Part shown: positions 48,217 to 60,100 of the stretch, piece by piece | Layout: each line of letters begins with the position of its first letter | Position numbering within the stretch: position 1 is the stretch's first letter | Assembly: GCA_965240325.2 (NCBI GenBank) | Contig: OZ251230.1 | Span: 2,666,001-2,730,000 of the forward strand | From: Rebecca billardiae RCC1528 | Lineage: Eukaryota; Haptophyta | Reading direction: 5' to 3' | Length of the DNA stretch: 64,000 nt | Program-made: the position numbers and the translations under genes | Notes under the pieces: generated by a model | Database searches by the model: none | Seen by the model: only the letters and a program-made list of their open reading frames with translations | Told to the model about the DNA's origin: nothing

Positions 48217-50464
48217 CTAGCCCTTGAAGATGAAGCGCACCGCGTCGAGCGCGGCGCGCGCGCCGAGCACGAGCGAGGACTCGGCGAGCTTGGCGAGCGT
48301 GCCGCTGCGGACGAGCGCGCGCGCCGCCCACGGCGCGAGCTGCCCGAGCGCGAGGAGCAGCGGCTCCTCGACGGCGAACGTGCCGATCAGCGCCGCGGCC
48401 CACGACGCGAGCATCGCCTCGGTGCGCTCGCGGCCGAACAGCCGTCCGTACACGATCACGAGCGCGCACAGCCCAGCGTACATGCCCAGCATGGCCGCCC
48501 ACGCGAGGGGCGAGCGCGCCCACGGCGGCGGCGGCGGGCACGGGCAGAGCACGCGCGCCCACTCGGCCGCGCGCCGCTCCGCCGCCTTCTGCCGCGCGTA
48601 CCACACCACCATCTCGAGCTCGTCCACGCGCAGGTCGGCGTCGAGATCGAGATCTCGCAGCAGCCGCCGCCGCTCGTGCGGCAGCAGCGGGTCGCCCAGC
48701 TCGGCCATGATCAGCCCGACGCCCGCCTCGTCCACGCGCCCGTCGCCCGTCGAGTCGCAGCGCGAGAAGGCGGCGCGCAGCGCGGAGAGCTCGGCGGCGG
48801 TGAGCTCGGACTGCGCGCGGTGCAGCGACGAGCTCTGCGCGCGCGACAGCGCGCCCGAGCGGCGCGAGAACGACGGCGGCGGCGCCGCCCGCTGCTGCTC
48901 GGCGGGCGCGGCGGCGGCGGCGCCGGCCGCGGCCGGCGGCGGCGGGCTGGGCGCGTCGCCGGGGCTGGCGCTCGAGCCGCTGCGGCGTGCGTCGAGTGGC
49001 GGCGGCGGCGCGGGCGCGGCGCTCGCGGGCGCGGCCGGCGGCGACGTCGCGCGGCGCTCGCGCCGTTGCGGCGAGCGCGGCGAGGGCGGCGTGAGCGAGT
49101 CGGTCGACGCGCTGCCGCGGCCGAGGGCGGGCGGGCGGCGCGGCCCGACGGCGGCGGGTGCGGGCGCGGGCGCGGCGGCCGGGTCCGGCGCGGGCGCGGC
49201 CGCGCTCGTCGCGGGGGCGCCCGCCGTGGCGGCCGCGCGGCCGCGCGGCGGCGACGCCGGCGGCGGCGACGGCGGCGGCGACGGCGCGCCCGCCGGCGCC
49301 GCCGCGCCCGCCTCGGCCTCGGGCGCGGCGGCGGCGGGCGCGGCGGTGTCAAGCGCGGCGGGCGCGCGCGCGGCGAGCGCGCGCACGGGCGTGATGCGGC
49401 TGAGCGAGCCGCCCCCCAGCACGGGCGCGGCGACGAGTCTGCGCGGCGGCGGCGGCGCGGCGGCGGGCGCGGCACCGCCCGAGCTGCTCCCGCCGCCGCC
49501 GCCGCCGCGCGAGGCCGTGCTGCGGCTGCTGCTGCTGCTGCCGCCGCCGCGCGCCGCCGAGCCGGCCGAGCGCGGCCGAGGCCGCGCGGGGAGAACGTAC
49601 GGCTGCTGGAAGCCTGGCGGCGCCGGCCGGCCCGCCTCGGCCTGAGCGGCGGCGGGCGCCGCGCCGGCGCCCTCCTCGTCGCCCGGCGCGATCTCAGCGC
49701 CGCGCGCGCGCGCCGCGCCGCCCGCGACGAGCGCGCCGCCCGACTGCAGCGGCGCGACGATGCCGCAGCCAATCGTGGGCACGTCAGGCACACGCACGCG
49801 CCGCGCGGCGCTGCCAGGGCGGCCCCCACCGCCGCCGCTGCCCGGCCGGCCGCCGCGCGCGCCCGCGTGCTGCTGCTGCGCCGCCGCCGGCCCTGCGCAC
49901 GCCTCCGGCGCTGACTCCTCGTGCCGTGGGCTGAGGCGCGCGGGCGGCGGCGCGGGCCCGCCACCGCCGCCTCCAACGCTCGAGCGCGCCGAGACCGCGG
50001 AGCGCAGCGTCGAGGCGGAGGCGGAGGACGAGAGCGGCGCCGCGGCCGTGCTGCCGCGCGAGGAGCCGCAGCCCGGCTTGCGCACGGCCGGCGGGCCGCC
50101 AAAGCGCCGCGCGCCGGCTGGGTAGCCCTGCGTGCTCGCGCCCGCCCGCCCGCCGTCGCCCTCGCCGTCGCCGTCGCCCTCACCCCGCCCATACCCGCCG
50201 CCGCCGCCGCCACCACCTCGCATCTTCCCGGCGAGCGCGAGCGCGCTCCCCATCGCCACCATCTCGCGCGCGCGCGCGCGCGAGCGCGCGTCCGCGGCGA
50301 GCGCGCCGCTGAGGTGCTCGCGCATGCCGCGGTACAGCCGCCACGCGGGCAGCGCGCGGCCGTCGTGCCGCGCGAGGTGCCACGCGCCCTTGAACGCCCA
50401 CAGCGCGGGCAGCCCGAGCGCGCACGCGAGCAGCGCGTACAGCAGCACGCTCAGCAGCGGCACG

Positions 50465-50514
<50 letters not shown>

Positions 50515-51152
50515 CTCCTCCTGCGAGTGGAGCATGCACTCGAGCGCAGCCTGCAGCGCGAGCGTGTTGAAGAGGCTCTGCACCAGCTCGGCGCGGCGCA
50601 GCGCGCGCTCGGGCCGCGCGAACAGCAGCGCGAGCAGCGTGTGCTGGTCCGCGACCGCCTCGAGCACGGCGCGCGCGCGCTCGAGCGGGCTCGCGCCGCG
50701 CCGCCCGCCGCGGCGCGCGCCAGAGCCGCCGGCCCTCGTCGAGAAGCGCCGGCCGAGGTCGTGGTGCTCGGCGATCTCCTGCGCGGCGCTGCGCGCGGGC
50801 GACCAGACGGACGAGCTCCGGCGCATCGGCGAGCGCGAGGGCGGCGAGCGCGAGGGCGGCGAGTGCGAGCGCGAGCGGGGCGCACGGCGCGCAGGCAGCT
50901 CGGCCGGCGAGGCGCCGCCGCTGCCGCCGCGCGCGGGCGCGGCGCCGTCCGCCCGCCGCTGCGCGCCCGCCGCCTGCGCGCCCGCCGACGCCTCGGGCGC
51001 CGCCGCCACCGGCTCCTCCTCCGCGCAGCTGCTCTCCACCACCGCCCTCGCGCCCAGGTATGCGTCGAGCTGCGCCGAGCGCAGCTCGGCGCCCGGCGCG
51101 CCGGAGGGCGGCGCCGAGCCGGCGTCGCGCGCGCAGCACGGCGCGGGCGCGG

Positions 51153-51183
<31 letters not shown>

Positions 51184-54100
51184 CTTGCGCGCGCGCACGC
51201 GCTCGACGGTCGTCGCCGGCTGCGCGCCGGCCGCGGCGCTCGCGCGCGCGCCGGCCGCGCCCGCGCCGAGCTCGCCGCCCAGCCCGCTGTCGAGCGTGCC
51301 GGTGCCGCGCCGGCTGCCGAGCGGCGAGCGCGCGCGCGAGGCTGCGGGCGAGCGCGCGCGCGAGCGCGCGCTCGGCGGCGAGCGCGGCGCGGACGAGCTG
51401 CGCGAGGGCGGCGCGGGCGAGCCGCGCCGGCTGCGCCGGCTGTAGCTGCCGCCGCCGCCGCCGCCGCCGCCCACGCTCAGCCGCCCGCCGCCGCCGCCCG
51501 GCCCGCGGCTGCCGCTCCCGTCGCCCAGCCCGGACGTGGCCAGTCCGGAGGACGTGGCCAGTCCGGACGTGGCCCTCTCAGATTCGTACCAGCGCGCGTA
51601 CTCGCGCAGAGCGCGCCGGTCGGCCGCGGCGGCGAGGAGGAGGCAGAGGCCGTTGAGCCCGCTCAGCAGGTACACCAGCCGGTAGATCGTCGGGTTCTCG
51701 CGGAGGCCCTCCGAGGGCGTGGCGAGCACCGCCGCGCCCTCGGCGGCGCTGAACGTGTTGAGACGCACGGACGCCGCCTCCTCCGCCGCCGCCTCGCGGC
51801 TGGCGGGCACGGAGAGCGCGGCAAAGTCGGTGAGGTGCGTGCACGCGCAGTAGAGCAACGACGGCTCGGCGCCGTCGGGCGGCGCGCCCAGCGTCGTGCA
51901 CCCCTCCGCCGACCACTCGCCCCGCGCCTCGTCCCACCAGTGGCACGCGTCCGCGCGGCCGCACTCGCGCCCGCGGTACGGCGGCTCGCACGCGCAGCCG
52001 CGCAGCCCGCCGCCCAGCTCGACGCACGCGCCGCGCGCGTTGCACGGCGCGGCCATGCCCAGCGCGATCTCGGCGCCGCCGTCGGCGCACGACGGCGCGG
52101 GCTCCACCGCCGGCGGCGCGTACCCCGGCAGCCCGACCAGCAGCGGCTCGCGCAGCCCCGAGATTGCAATCTCGGCGCCGGCCGTCGGGTCGCGCAGCTG
52201 CGCGCGCAGCACGCCCGTGCGCAGAGGGCCGAGCAGCGCGCCGTCGCTCTGGTTGGCGGGCTCGGCATGCACGTTCGGCCCGAAGGCGATGAGCACCACG
52301 TCGACCGGCGCGTCCGGCGCCGGCGCGCCGCCGCCGGACTCGGCGCCGGCCTGCGCGGCCCACAGCGAGGCCGGCAGTGCGAGCGCGCCGCCGCCGCCCG
52401 CGCCGTCCAGCGCCGCGCGCTCTGCCGCGAGCTCGGCCGCGGTGCGCCGCGCCACGCTCACGTTGACGCGCGCGGAGGTCGCCTCGACCGGCAGCTCGCC
52501 CGGCACGGCGCCGGCGAGCAGCGCGAGCGCCAGGCCCGACGCCGCCTCGAGCGCCGCGCCGCCCAGCGCCACCGCCTCCTCCGCCGTGAGCGCGCCGCCG
52601 CCGCCGCCGCCGGGCGCGCCGAGCGCGCTGTCGAGCGCGCCCAGCAGCGCGGCCGCCGTGCCGGCGTCGACGCCGTCGGCCGCGGACGCGGCGGCGAGCG
52701 CGGCCACGTGCCCGAGCCCGGCGGCGCGCGCCGGCGCGTCGAGCGCCACCGGCGCGCCGAGCGCGGCCGCGAGCGCCGCCGCCGACTGCGCGCGCGCCTC
52801 GGCGGTGGGCGGCGCGACCGCGGCCGCCTCGAGCGCGGTGAGCCCCACGATCGTCGAGACGAGCGCCGAGCCGTTCGCCGCGGCGGCCGCGGCGGCCGCG
52901 GGGTCGGCGAGCGTCTGCGCCAGCCCGTCGAGCAGCTGCATCGCCTCCGCGTGGTCGGCGCGGTCGATCGCCGCACGCGCGCGCGCGAGCGCGCCCGCCA
53001 GCGCCGCGGCCGCCGCGGCCGCGGAGGCTCCCAGCTCGGGCGAGCGCACGCGCACGGCGGCCGAGGCGGTGGCGCGCGCGCCGAGCGCGTCCGTGACGCG
53101 CACGGACAGCGTGCGCGCGCCGCCCGGCAGCAGCGCGCTGCCGAGCGCGGACGCCCCGGCGAGGCCGAGCGGCGTCGGCGCGCCGCCGTCGGCGGCCCGG
53201 TGCGAGAAGGCGTAGCTGAGCGGCAGCTGATCCGACACCCAGCCGACCGCGTGCAGCGCGTACGCCGTCACCAGCGCCACGCCGCCCTCGGCGGGCGAGA
53301 CGCGCAGCGCGCCGCCGTGCGGCGGCCGGCCGATCGGCACGAAGATCGACGCGGACGCGGAGGGCGCGGCGGCGGGCGCGCCGCCGCCGCCGCCTCCGAG
53401 CGGCGTGACGGTCAGCTCGAACGCGTACGTGGCGCCGGCCGCGAGCGCGCCGCTGCGGAAGGCGAGCGTGTGCCGCGACCCGCCGGTGGTCGTGACGGCG
53501 GCCGTGTCCTCCAGCTCGAGCCCCGACGGCTCGAGCCCGCCGTCGTCGGCGCGGAGGAACGCGCGCCAGCGCAGCGCGTACGGCCCAGCCGCGGAGCCGT
53601 TGGCGGCCGCCGCGGCAGAGTCAGACTCGGCGAGGAGCGCCGTGCTGATGGCGAGGCGCTCGCTCGGCCGCGCCCACTCGGCGGCGTACGAACCTCGGCG
53701 CAGCGGCGCGAAGACGATCGTCGGGATGGGCGCGGCCACGAGCGACACGCGCACGGACGCGCTCGCGCCCGCCGGCAGCGCGGCGGCGGCGGCCGCCGCC
53801 GCCGCCGTCGCCGCCGACGACGCCGACGCGCCGCCCGGCGTTGCAGTGGCGGGCGGCCGCGCGCTCACCGCGAGCGTGACCACGTACTCGCCCGGGCTGA
53901 GGTCGCCCGGCTGCAGCCGCAGCGACGAGGCGTTGGTGCGCACGCTCGGCGGCAGGGGCACCGCGCTGCTGCCGTTGCCCGCCGCGCCCGCGCCGCCGCC
54001 CGGCGCAGCGGCCGCGACGACCGTCCACGCGAACGCCAGCCCGTCGGCCGAGCCCGTGTTTGGGTCGAGCGTGGACGAGCCGTCGATGGCGAGCGGCCGG

Positions 54101-57100
54101 TCCGCGCGCGCGCTGCGGTCGCCCCCCGCGATCGTCGCGCGCAGCGGCAGCTGCGCCACGTCCACGCGCACGCGCGCGCTACCCGCCGCCGCCGGGTCAG
54201 CCTCCATCTGCGCCGTCACCTCCAGCTCGTAGCTGTGCAGCGGCGCGAGGGCGTACGGGGAGAGTACGAGCGCGGCGCCTGCCGCCTCGGGCGCGCCGTC
54301 GAGCGCGGAGCGCGCGACGCTCGCGTGCGCGGGCGCGCCGCTCGCGCTGTGCGTCACGCCGAGCAGCGACCAGCGGAAGCGCACGCGCGCGTCCGCGTCC
54401 TCCCAGCAGCTCGCGACGCGCGCGCCGCCCGACAGCAGCGTCGCCGCGCCCGGCCGCACGGCGCGCACGGCCGGCCCCGCGACCGAGACGGTCGGCTTCG
54501 CGTCCGCGCGCGGCGGACGGTGCACGGTGTGCAGCGCAACCGCCGAGACCGAGCCGAGCATGCGCGAGCGCACGCGCAGCGCGAACGCCAGCCGGTGCGC
54601 GCCCGGCGCGAGCGTGCCGAGCGCGTGCAGCGCCACCGCCGCGCCCGTGTGCGCCGCCAGCAGGCCGTTGAGCGCCGCCGCCTCGGCCGCGGAGATGCCG
54701 AGGCTGCGGCTGCGGTCGAGCGCCCACTCAAAGGACAGCCCCGCCGCGCCGCCGCCCGACGAGGCGGAGCCGTCGAGCGCGAGGTCGGCGTCCGGGCAGC
54801 GCGAGAGCGCGCCGGGGCCGCTGAGCGCCGCGACAGGCGGCGCGCAGCCCAACGGCTCGGCGCACGGCGCGTCCGCGTCGATGGCGGCGGCGCCGGCGGC
54901 GCCGAGCGCGGACGGGTCGCACGGCGGCGCGCACACGGAGGGCGCCGGCCGCACCGCGCCCTCGCGCAGCACCAGCGCCGAGCCCGGGCGCAGCGCGGTG
55001 CCCGCGCCCAGCTGCACGACGAGCGCCGACGCGTCACGCCAGTAGCACGTGGGCGGCCGCGCGCCGTCGGCAGCGGACCCGCCGACCAGCGCGAGCGTCG
55101 CGTCGTCGAGGGCGGGCGCGCACGGGCCGACGCCCGCGCCCATGCGCGCGCGGTCGGTCGGCTGCGCGTCGAACTGGAGGAGCACGGAGGTGGCGCTGCC
55201 GTCGAGCGCCGCGCTGAGCAGCGTGGGCGCGTGCGCGCCGATGAAGGTGAACGACACACCGCCGTCCTCCTCCCCCCCCTCCGACGGCGCGGGCTCGAAC
55301 TGCTGCCCGTTGAGCGAGACGCGCACCGGCACGGGCGCGCCGCCCGCCACGCCGTGGCTCGCCGTCGCGACGACGAGCGTGTCCGTCGCCACGGCGGGCG
55401 AGGGCGCGAGCGCGGCCCCAAACGCCACGCGCAGCAGCTGCAGCGGACCTTCAGGGCCCAGCCCCGCGCCGCCCAGTGCGCCAAACCCGACACCCGTGAT
55501 GGCGGTCGCGTCGCCCGCGCCGCCCTGCGTCGGCACGATCGAGCTCACGCGCGGAGGCGCGTAGTAGTGGAAGCGCACGCCGTCGGCGGTGGTCGTGTGC
55601 GCGGTGCCGTTGCCCAGCGAGAGCTCGAGCGAGACCGACGTCGCGCCGCCGAGCGCGGGCGCGGGCTCGGACGCCGGCAGCGGCGGCAGTGTGCAGCGCG
55701 CGCGCGCGCTGCCGTCCGCGCCCGCGGGCAGCATGCCCGCGCGCGCCGCGCAGCCGCCGGCCTCGGCCGCGCCGCCGCCGCCACCGCGCAGCACGCAGCA
55801 CAGCTGGCCCTCGCCGAACTCGGCAAAGCCAACGCCCACGAGCGTCACCACCGTGCCGCCGCCCACCGGCCCCGCGGGCGGGTGCAGCGCGGCCACGCGC
55901 ACCGCGCCCATCTCGTACAGCGAGATTGCGATCTCGTCGCCAAACAGCGAAGGCGCGGAATACGCGCCGCCGTCCAGGCGCAGGCGGACAACATACCGGC
56001 CGGCGGGCAGCGCGGAGCCGTCGGCCGCGGCGTGGGGCACCGCGCACGCCGCGGCGCGCGCGCTCAGCACGACGGCGGCCGTGCTCGCCTCCGCGACGCC
56101 CGCGCCGCCGTCCGCGCGCGAGAACGCGCACGACGCGGCGCCGACGCCGCCCGCGCCGACGCCGCCGCCGTCGGTCGGCCCGACGAAGCCCTCGCCGGCG
56201 AGAGTGAGCGTGCACTCCGCGCCGAGCGGCGCGCCGAGCGGCTCGGCGCTCTGCACCACCGCGCGGAGCACCGGCGGCGGCGGCGGCGCGGGCGGCGGCG
56301 CAGGCGGCGGCGCGGGCGGCGGCGGCGGCGGCGGGCGCGGCGGCGGGCTCGGCGGCGGGCTCGGCGGCGGGCTCGGCGGGCTCGGCGGCGGGAATGGCTC
56401 TGCGCGCGGCGGCGGCGGCGGGGCTGGCGGGGGCGAGGGCGGCGGCGGCGACGGCGGCGGCGCCGGTGGCGGCGGGCTCGGCGGCGGGCTCGGCGGCGGC
56501 GAGGGCGGCGGGCTCGGCGGCGGGCTCGGCGGCGGGCTCGGCGGCGGGCTCGGCGGCGGGCTCGGCGGCGGGCTCGGCGGCGGCGGGCTCGGCGGCGGCG
56601 AGGGCGGCGGCGTGGGCGGCGGCGAGGGCGGCGGGCTCGGCGGCGGCGCGGGCGGCGGGCTCGGCGGCGGGCGCGGCGGCGGGCTCGGCGGCGGGCTCGG
56701 CGGCGGGGTTGGCGGCGGGGTGGGCGGCGGCGACGGCGGTGGCGACGGCGGCGGCGAGGGCGGCGGGCCCGGCGGCGGCGAGGGCGGCGGGTTGGGCGGC
56801 GGGCTGGGCGGCGGCGAGGGCGGTGGCGAGGGCGGCGGGGGGCTCGGCGGCGGGCTCGGCGGCGGCGAAGGCGGCGGCGACGGCGGCGGCGGGCTCGGCG
56901 GCGGGCTCGGCGGCGGCGATGGCGGCGGCGAGGGCGGCGTGCCGGGCGGCGGCGGGCTGGGCGGCGGGCTGGGCGGCGGGCTGGGCGGCGGGACTGGCGG
57001 CGGGCTCGGCGGCGGACTCGGGGGCGGCGAGGGCGGCGGGCTCGGCGGCGGCGAGGGCGGCGGGCGCGGCGGCGGCGAGGGCGGCGGGCGCGGCGGCGGC

Positions 57101-60100
57101 GAGGGCGGCGGGCGCGGCGGTGGCGAGGGCGGCGGGCTCGGCGGCGGCGAGGGCGGCGGGCGCGGCGGCGGCGAGGGCGGCGGGCTCGGCGGCGGCGACG
57201 GAGGCGGGCTCGGCGGCGGCGACGGCGGCGGGCGCGGCGGCGGCGACGGCGGCGGCGAGGGCGGCGGCGAGGGCGGCGGCGGGCTGGGCGGCGGGCTGGG
57301 CGGCGGGCTCGGCGGCGGGCTGGGCGGCGGGCGGGGCGGTGGGGATGGCGGCGGCGACGGCGGCGGCGACGGCGGCGGCGACGGCGGTGGGCTCGGCGGT
57401 GGGCTCGGCGGTGGGCTCGGTGGCGGGCTCGGCGGCGGCGGGCTCGGCGGCGGGCTCGGCGGCGGGCTCGGCGGCGGGCTCGGCGGCGGCGACGGCGGCG
57501 GAAACGGCGGCCGCGACGGTGGCGGCGAGGGTGGCGGGCGTGGGGGCGGGCTTGGCGGCGGCGAGGGGGGTGGCGAGGGCGGCGGGCTCGGCGGCGGCGA
57601 GGGCGGCGGCGTTGGCGGCGCGCGTGGCGGTGGCGACGGCGGCGGCGAGGGCGGCGGGCCCGGCGGCGGCGGGCTCGGCGGCGGGCTCGGCGGCGGGCTC
57701 GGCGGCGGGCTCGGCGGCGGGCTCGGAGGCGGCGGGCTCGGCGGCGGGCTCGGCGGTGGCGCCGGCGGCGGGCTCGGCGGCGGCGAGGGCGGCGGGCTTG
57801 GCGGCGGGCTCGGCGGCGGGCTTGGAGGTGGCGGGCTGGGAGGCGGGCTCGGCGGCGGGCGCGGCGGCGGCGAGGGCGGCGGGCCGGGCGGCGGGCTGGG
57901 CGGCGGGCTGGGCGGCGGGGAAGGCGGCGGGGAAGGCGGCGGCGACGGCGGCGGGGAAGGCGGCGGCGAGGGCGGTGGCGAGGGCGGCGGGACGGGCGGT
58001 GGGGACGGCGGCGGGGATGGCGGCGGGAGCGGTGGAGGCGAGGGCGGCGGCGAGGGCGGCGGCGAGGGCGGCGGCGACGGCGGCGGCGACGGCGGTGGGC
58101 TCGGCGGTGGCGATGGCGGCGGGCTCGGTGGCGGCGAGGGCGGCGGCGACGGCGGCGGCGAAGGCGGCGGGAACGGCGGCTGGAACGGCGGCGGCGACGG
58201 CGGCGGCGACGGCGGCGGGCTCGGTGGGGGCGAAGGCGGTGGGGAGGGCGGCGGCGACGGCGGCGGGCTGGGCGGCGGCGGGCTGGGCGGCGGGCTCGGA
58301 GGCGGGCTCGGCGGTGGGCTGGGTGGTGGGCGCGGTGGCGGCGAGGGCGGCGGCGAGGGCGGCGGCGAGGGCGGTGGCGAGGGCGGCGGCGGGCTGGGTG
58401 GCGGGCTGGGCGGCGGCGAGGGCGGCGGGCTGGGCGGCGGGCTTGGTGGCGGGCTTGGCGGCGGGCGTGGCGGCGGCGACGGAGGCGGTGACGGCGGTGG
58501 GGGGCTTGGTGGGGGGCTCGGCGGTGGACTCGGAGGCGGGGACGGCGGCGGAGCGGGCGGCGGCGAGGGCGGCGGCGACGGCGGCGGGAAAGGCGGCGGC
58601 GAGGGCGGTGGGCTCGGCGGTGGTGATGGCGGTGGCGAGGGCGGCGGGCTCGGTGGTGGCGGGCTCGGCGGCGGGCTCGGCGGCGGCGATGGCGGCGGGC
58701 TTGGAGGCGGCGAGGGCGGCGGGCTCGGCGGCGGCGACGGCGGCGGCGATGGCGGCGGGCTGGGCGGCGGCGGGCTCGGTGGCGGGCTCGGCGGCGGCGA
58801 GGGCGGCGGGCTCGGCGGCGGGCTCGGCGGCGGCGAGGGCGGCGGCGAGGGCGGCGGCGAGGGCGGCGGCGAGGGCGGCGGCGAGGGCGGCGGCGATGGC
58901 GGCGGCGATGGCGGCGGGCTCGGCGGCGGCGGGCTCGGCGGCGGGCTGGGCGGCGGCGAGGGCGGCGGGCTCGGCGGCGGGCTCGGCGGCGGCGAGGGCG
59001 GGGGGCTCGGCGGCGGGCTCGGTGGCGGCGAGGGCGGCGGCGAGGGCGGCGGGCTCGGCGGTGGCGATGGCGGTGGCGATGGCGGCGGGCTCGGCGGCGG
59101 CGACGGCGGCGGAAAGGGCGGCGGGCTCGGCGGCGGTGATGGCGGCGGCGATGGCGGCGGGCCTGGCGGCGGCGGGCTTGGCGGCGGGCTCGGCGGCGGC
59201 GACGGCGGCGGGCTCGGCGGCGGCCTCGGTGGCGGGGAGGGCGGAGGGCGTGGCGGCGGGCTCGGTGGCGGCGAGGGGGGCGGCGAGGGTGGCGGCGACG
59301 GCGGTGGTGTTGGAGGCATGCTCGGCGGCGGTGACGGTGGCGGCGATGGCGGCGGGCTGGGAGGCGGTGGGCTCGGTGGCGGGCTCGGCGGCGGCGATGG
59401 CGGCGGGATGGGTGGTGGGCTCGGCGGTGGGCTCGGCGGCGGGCTGGGCGGCGGTGATGGCGGTGGCGACGGCGGCGGGCTCGGCGGCGGTGATGGCGGC
59501 GGCGATGGCGGCGGGCTCGGCGGCGGCGGGCTCGGCGGCGGGCTCGGCGGCGGCGACGGCGGCGGGCTTGGCGGCGGTGACGGCGGCGGCGAGGGCGGAG
59601 GGCTCGGCGGCGGACTAGGCGGCGGCGATGGCGGCGGACTCGGTGGCGGACTGGGCGGCGGCGAGGGCGGCGGGCTCGGTGGCGGTGCTGGCGGCGGCGA
59701 TGGCGGCGGGCTTGGCGGCGGCGGGCTCGGTGGCGGACTGGGCGGCGGCGACGGCGGCGGGCTGGGCGGTGGGCTGGGCGGCGGCGAGGGTGGAGGGCTC
59801 GGCGGCGGGCTGGGCGGCGGCGATGGCGGCGGGCTCGGTGGCGGCGACGGTGGTGGCGACGGCGGCGGGCTCGGCGGCGGTGATGGCGGCGGCGAGGGCG
59901 GCGGGCTCGGCGGCGGCGGGCTCGGTGGCGGACTCGGCGGCGGCGACGGCGGCGGGCTGGGCGGTGGGCTGGGCGGCGGCGAGGGCGGGGGGCTCGGCGG
60001 CGGGCTGGGTGGCGGCGAGGGTGGCGGGGTCGGCGGCGGCGACGGCGGTGGTGATGGCGGAGGGCTCGGCGGCGGTGATGGCGGCGGTGATGGCGGCGGG

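Noticed and set aside
59319-59319. ATG at 59319 as the true start of the giant receptor
   Set aside because: The same Pro/Ser frame continues upstream without a stop to the window edge, so this Met is probably internal.
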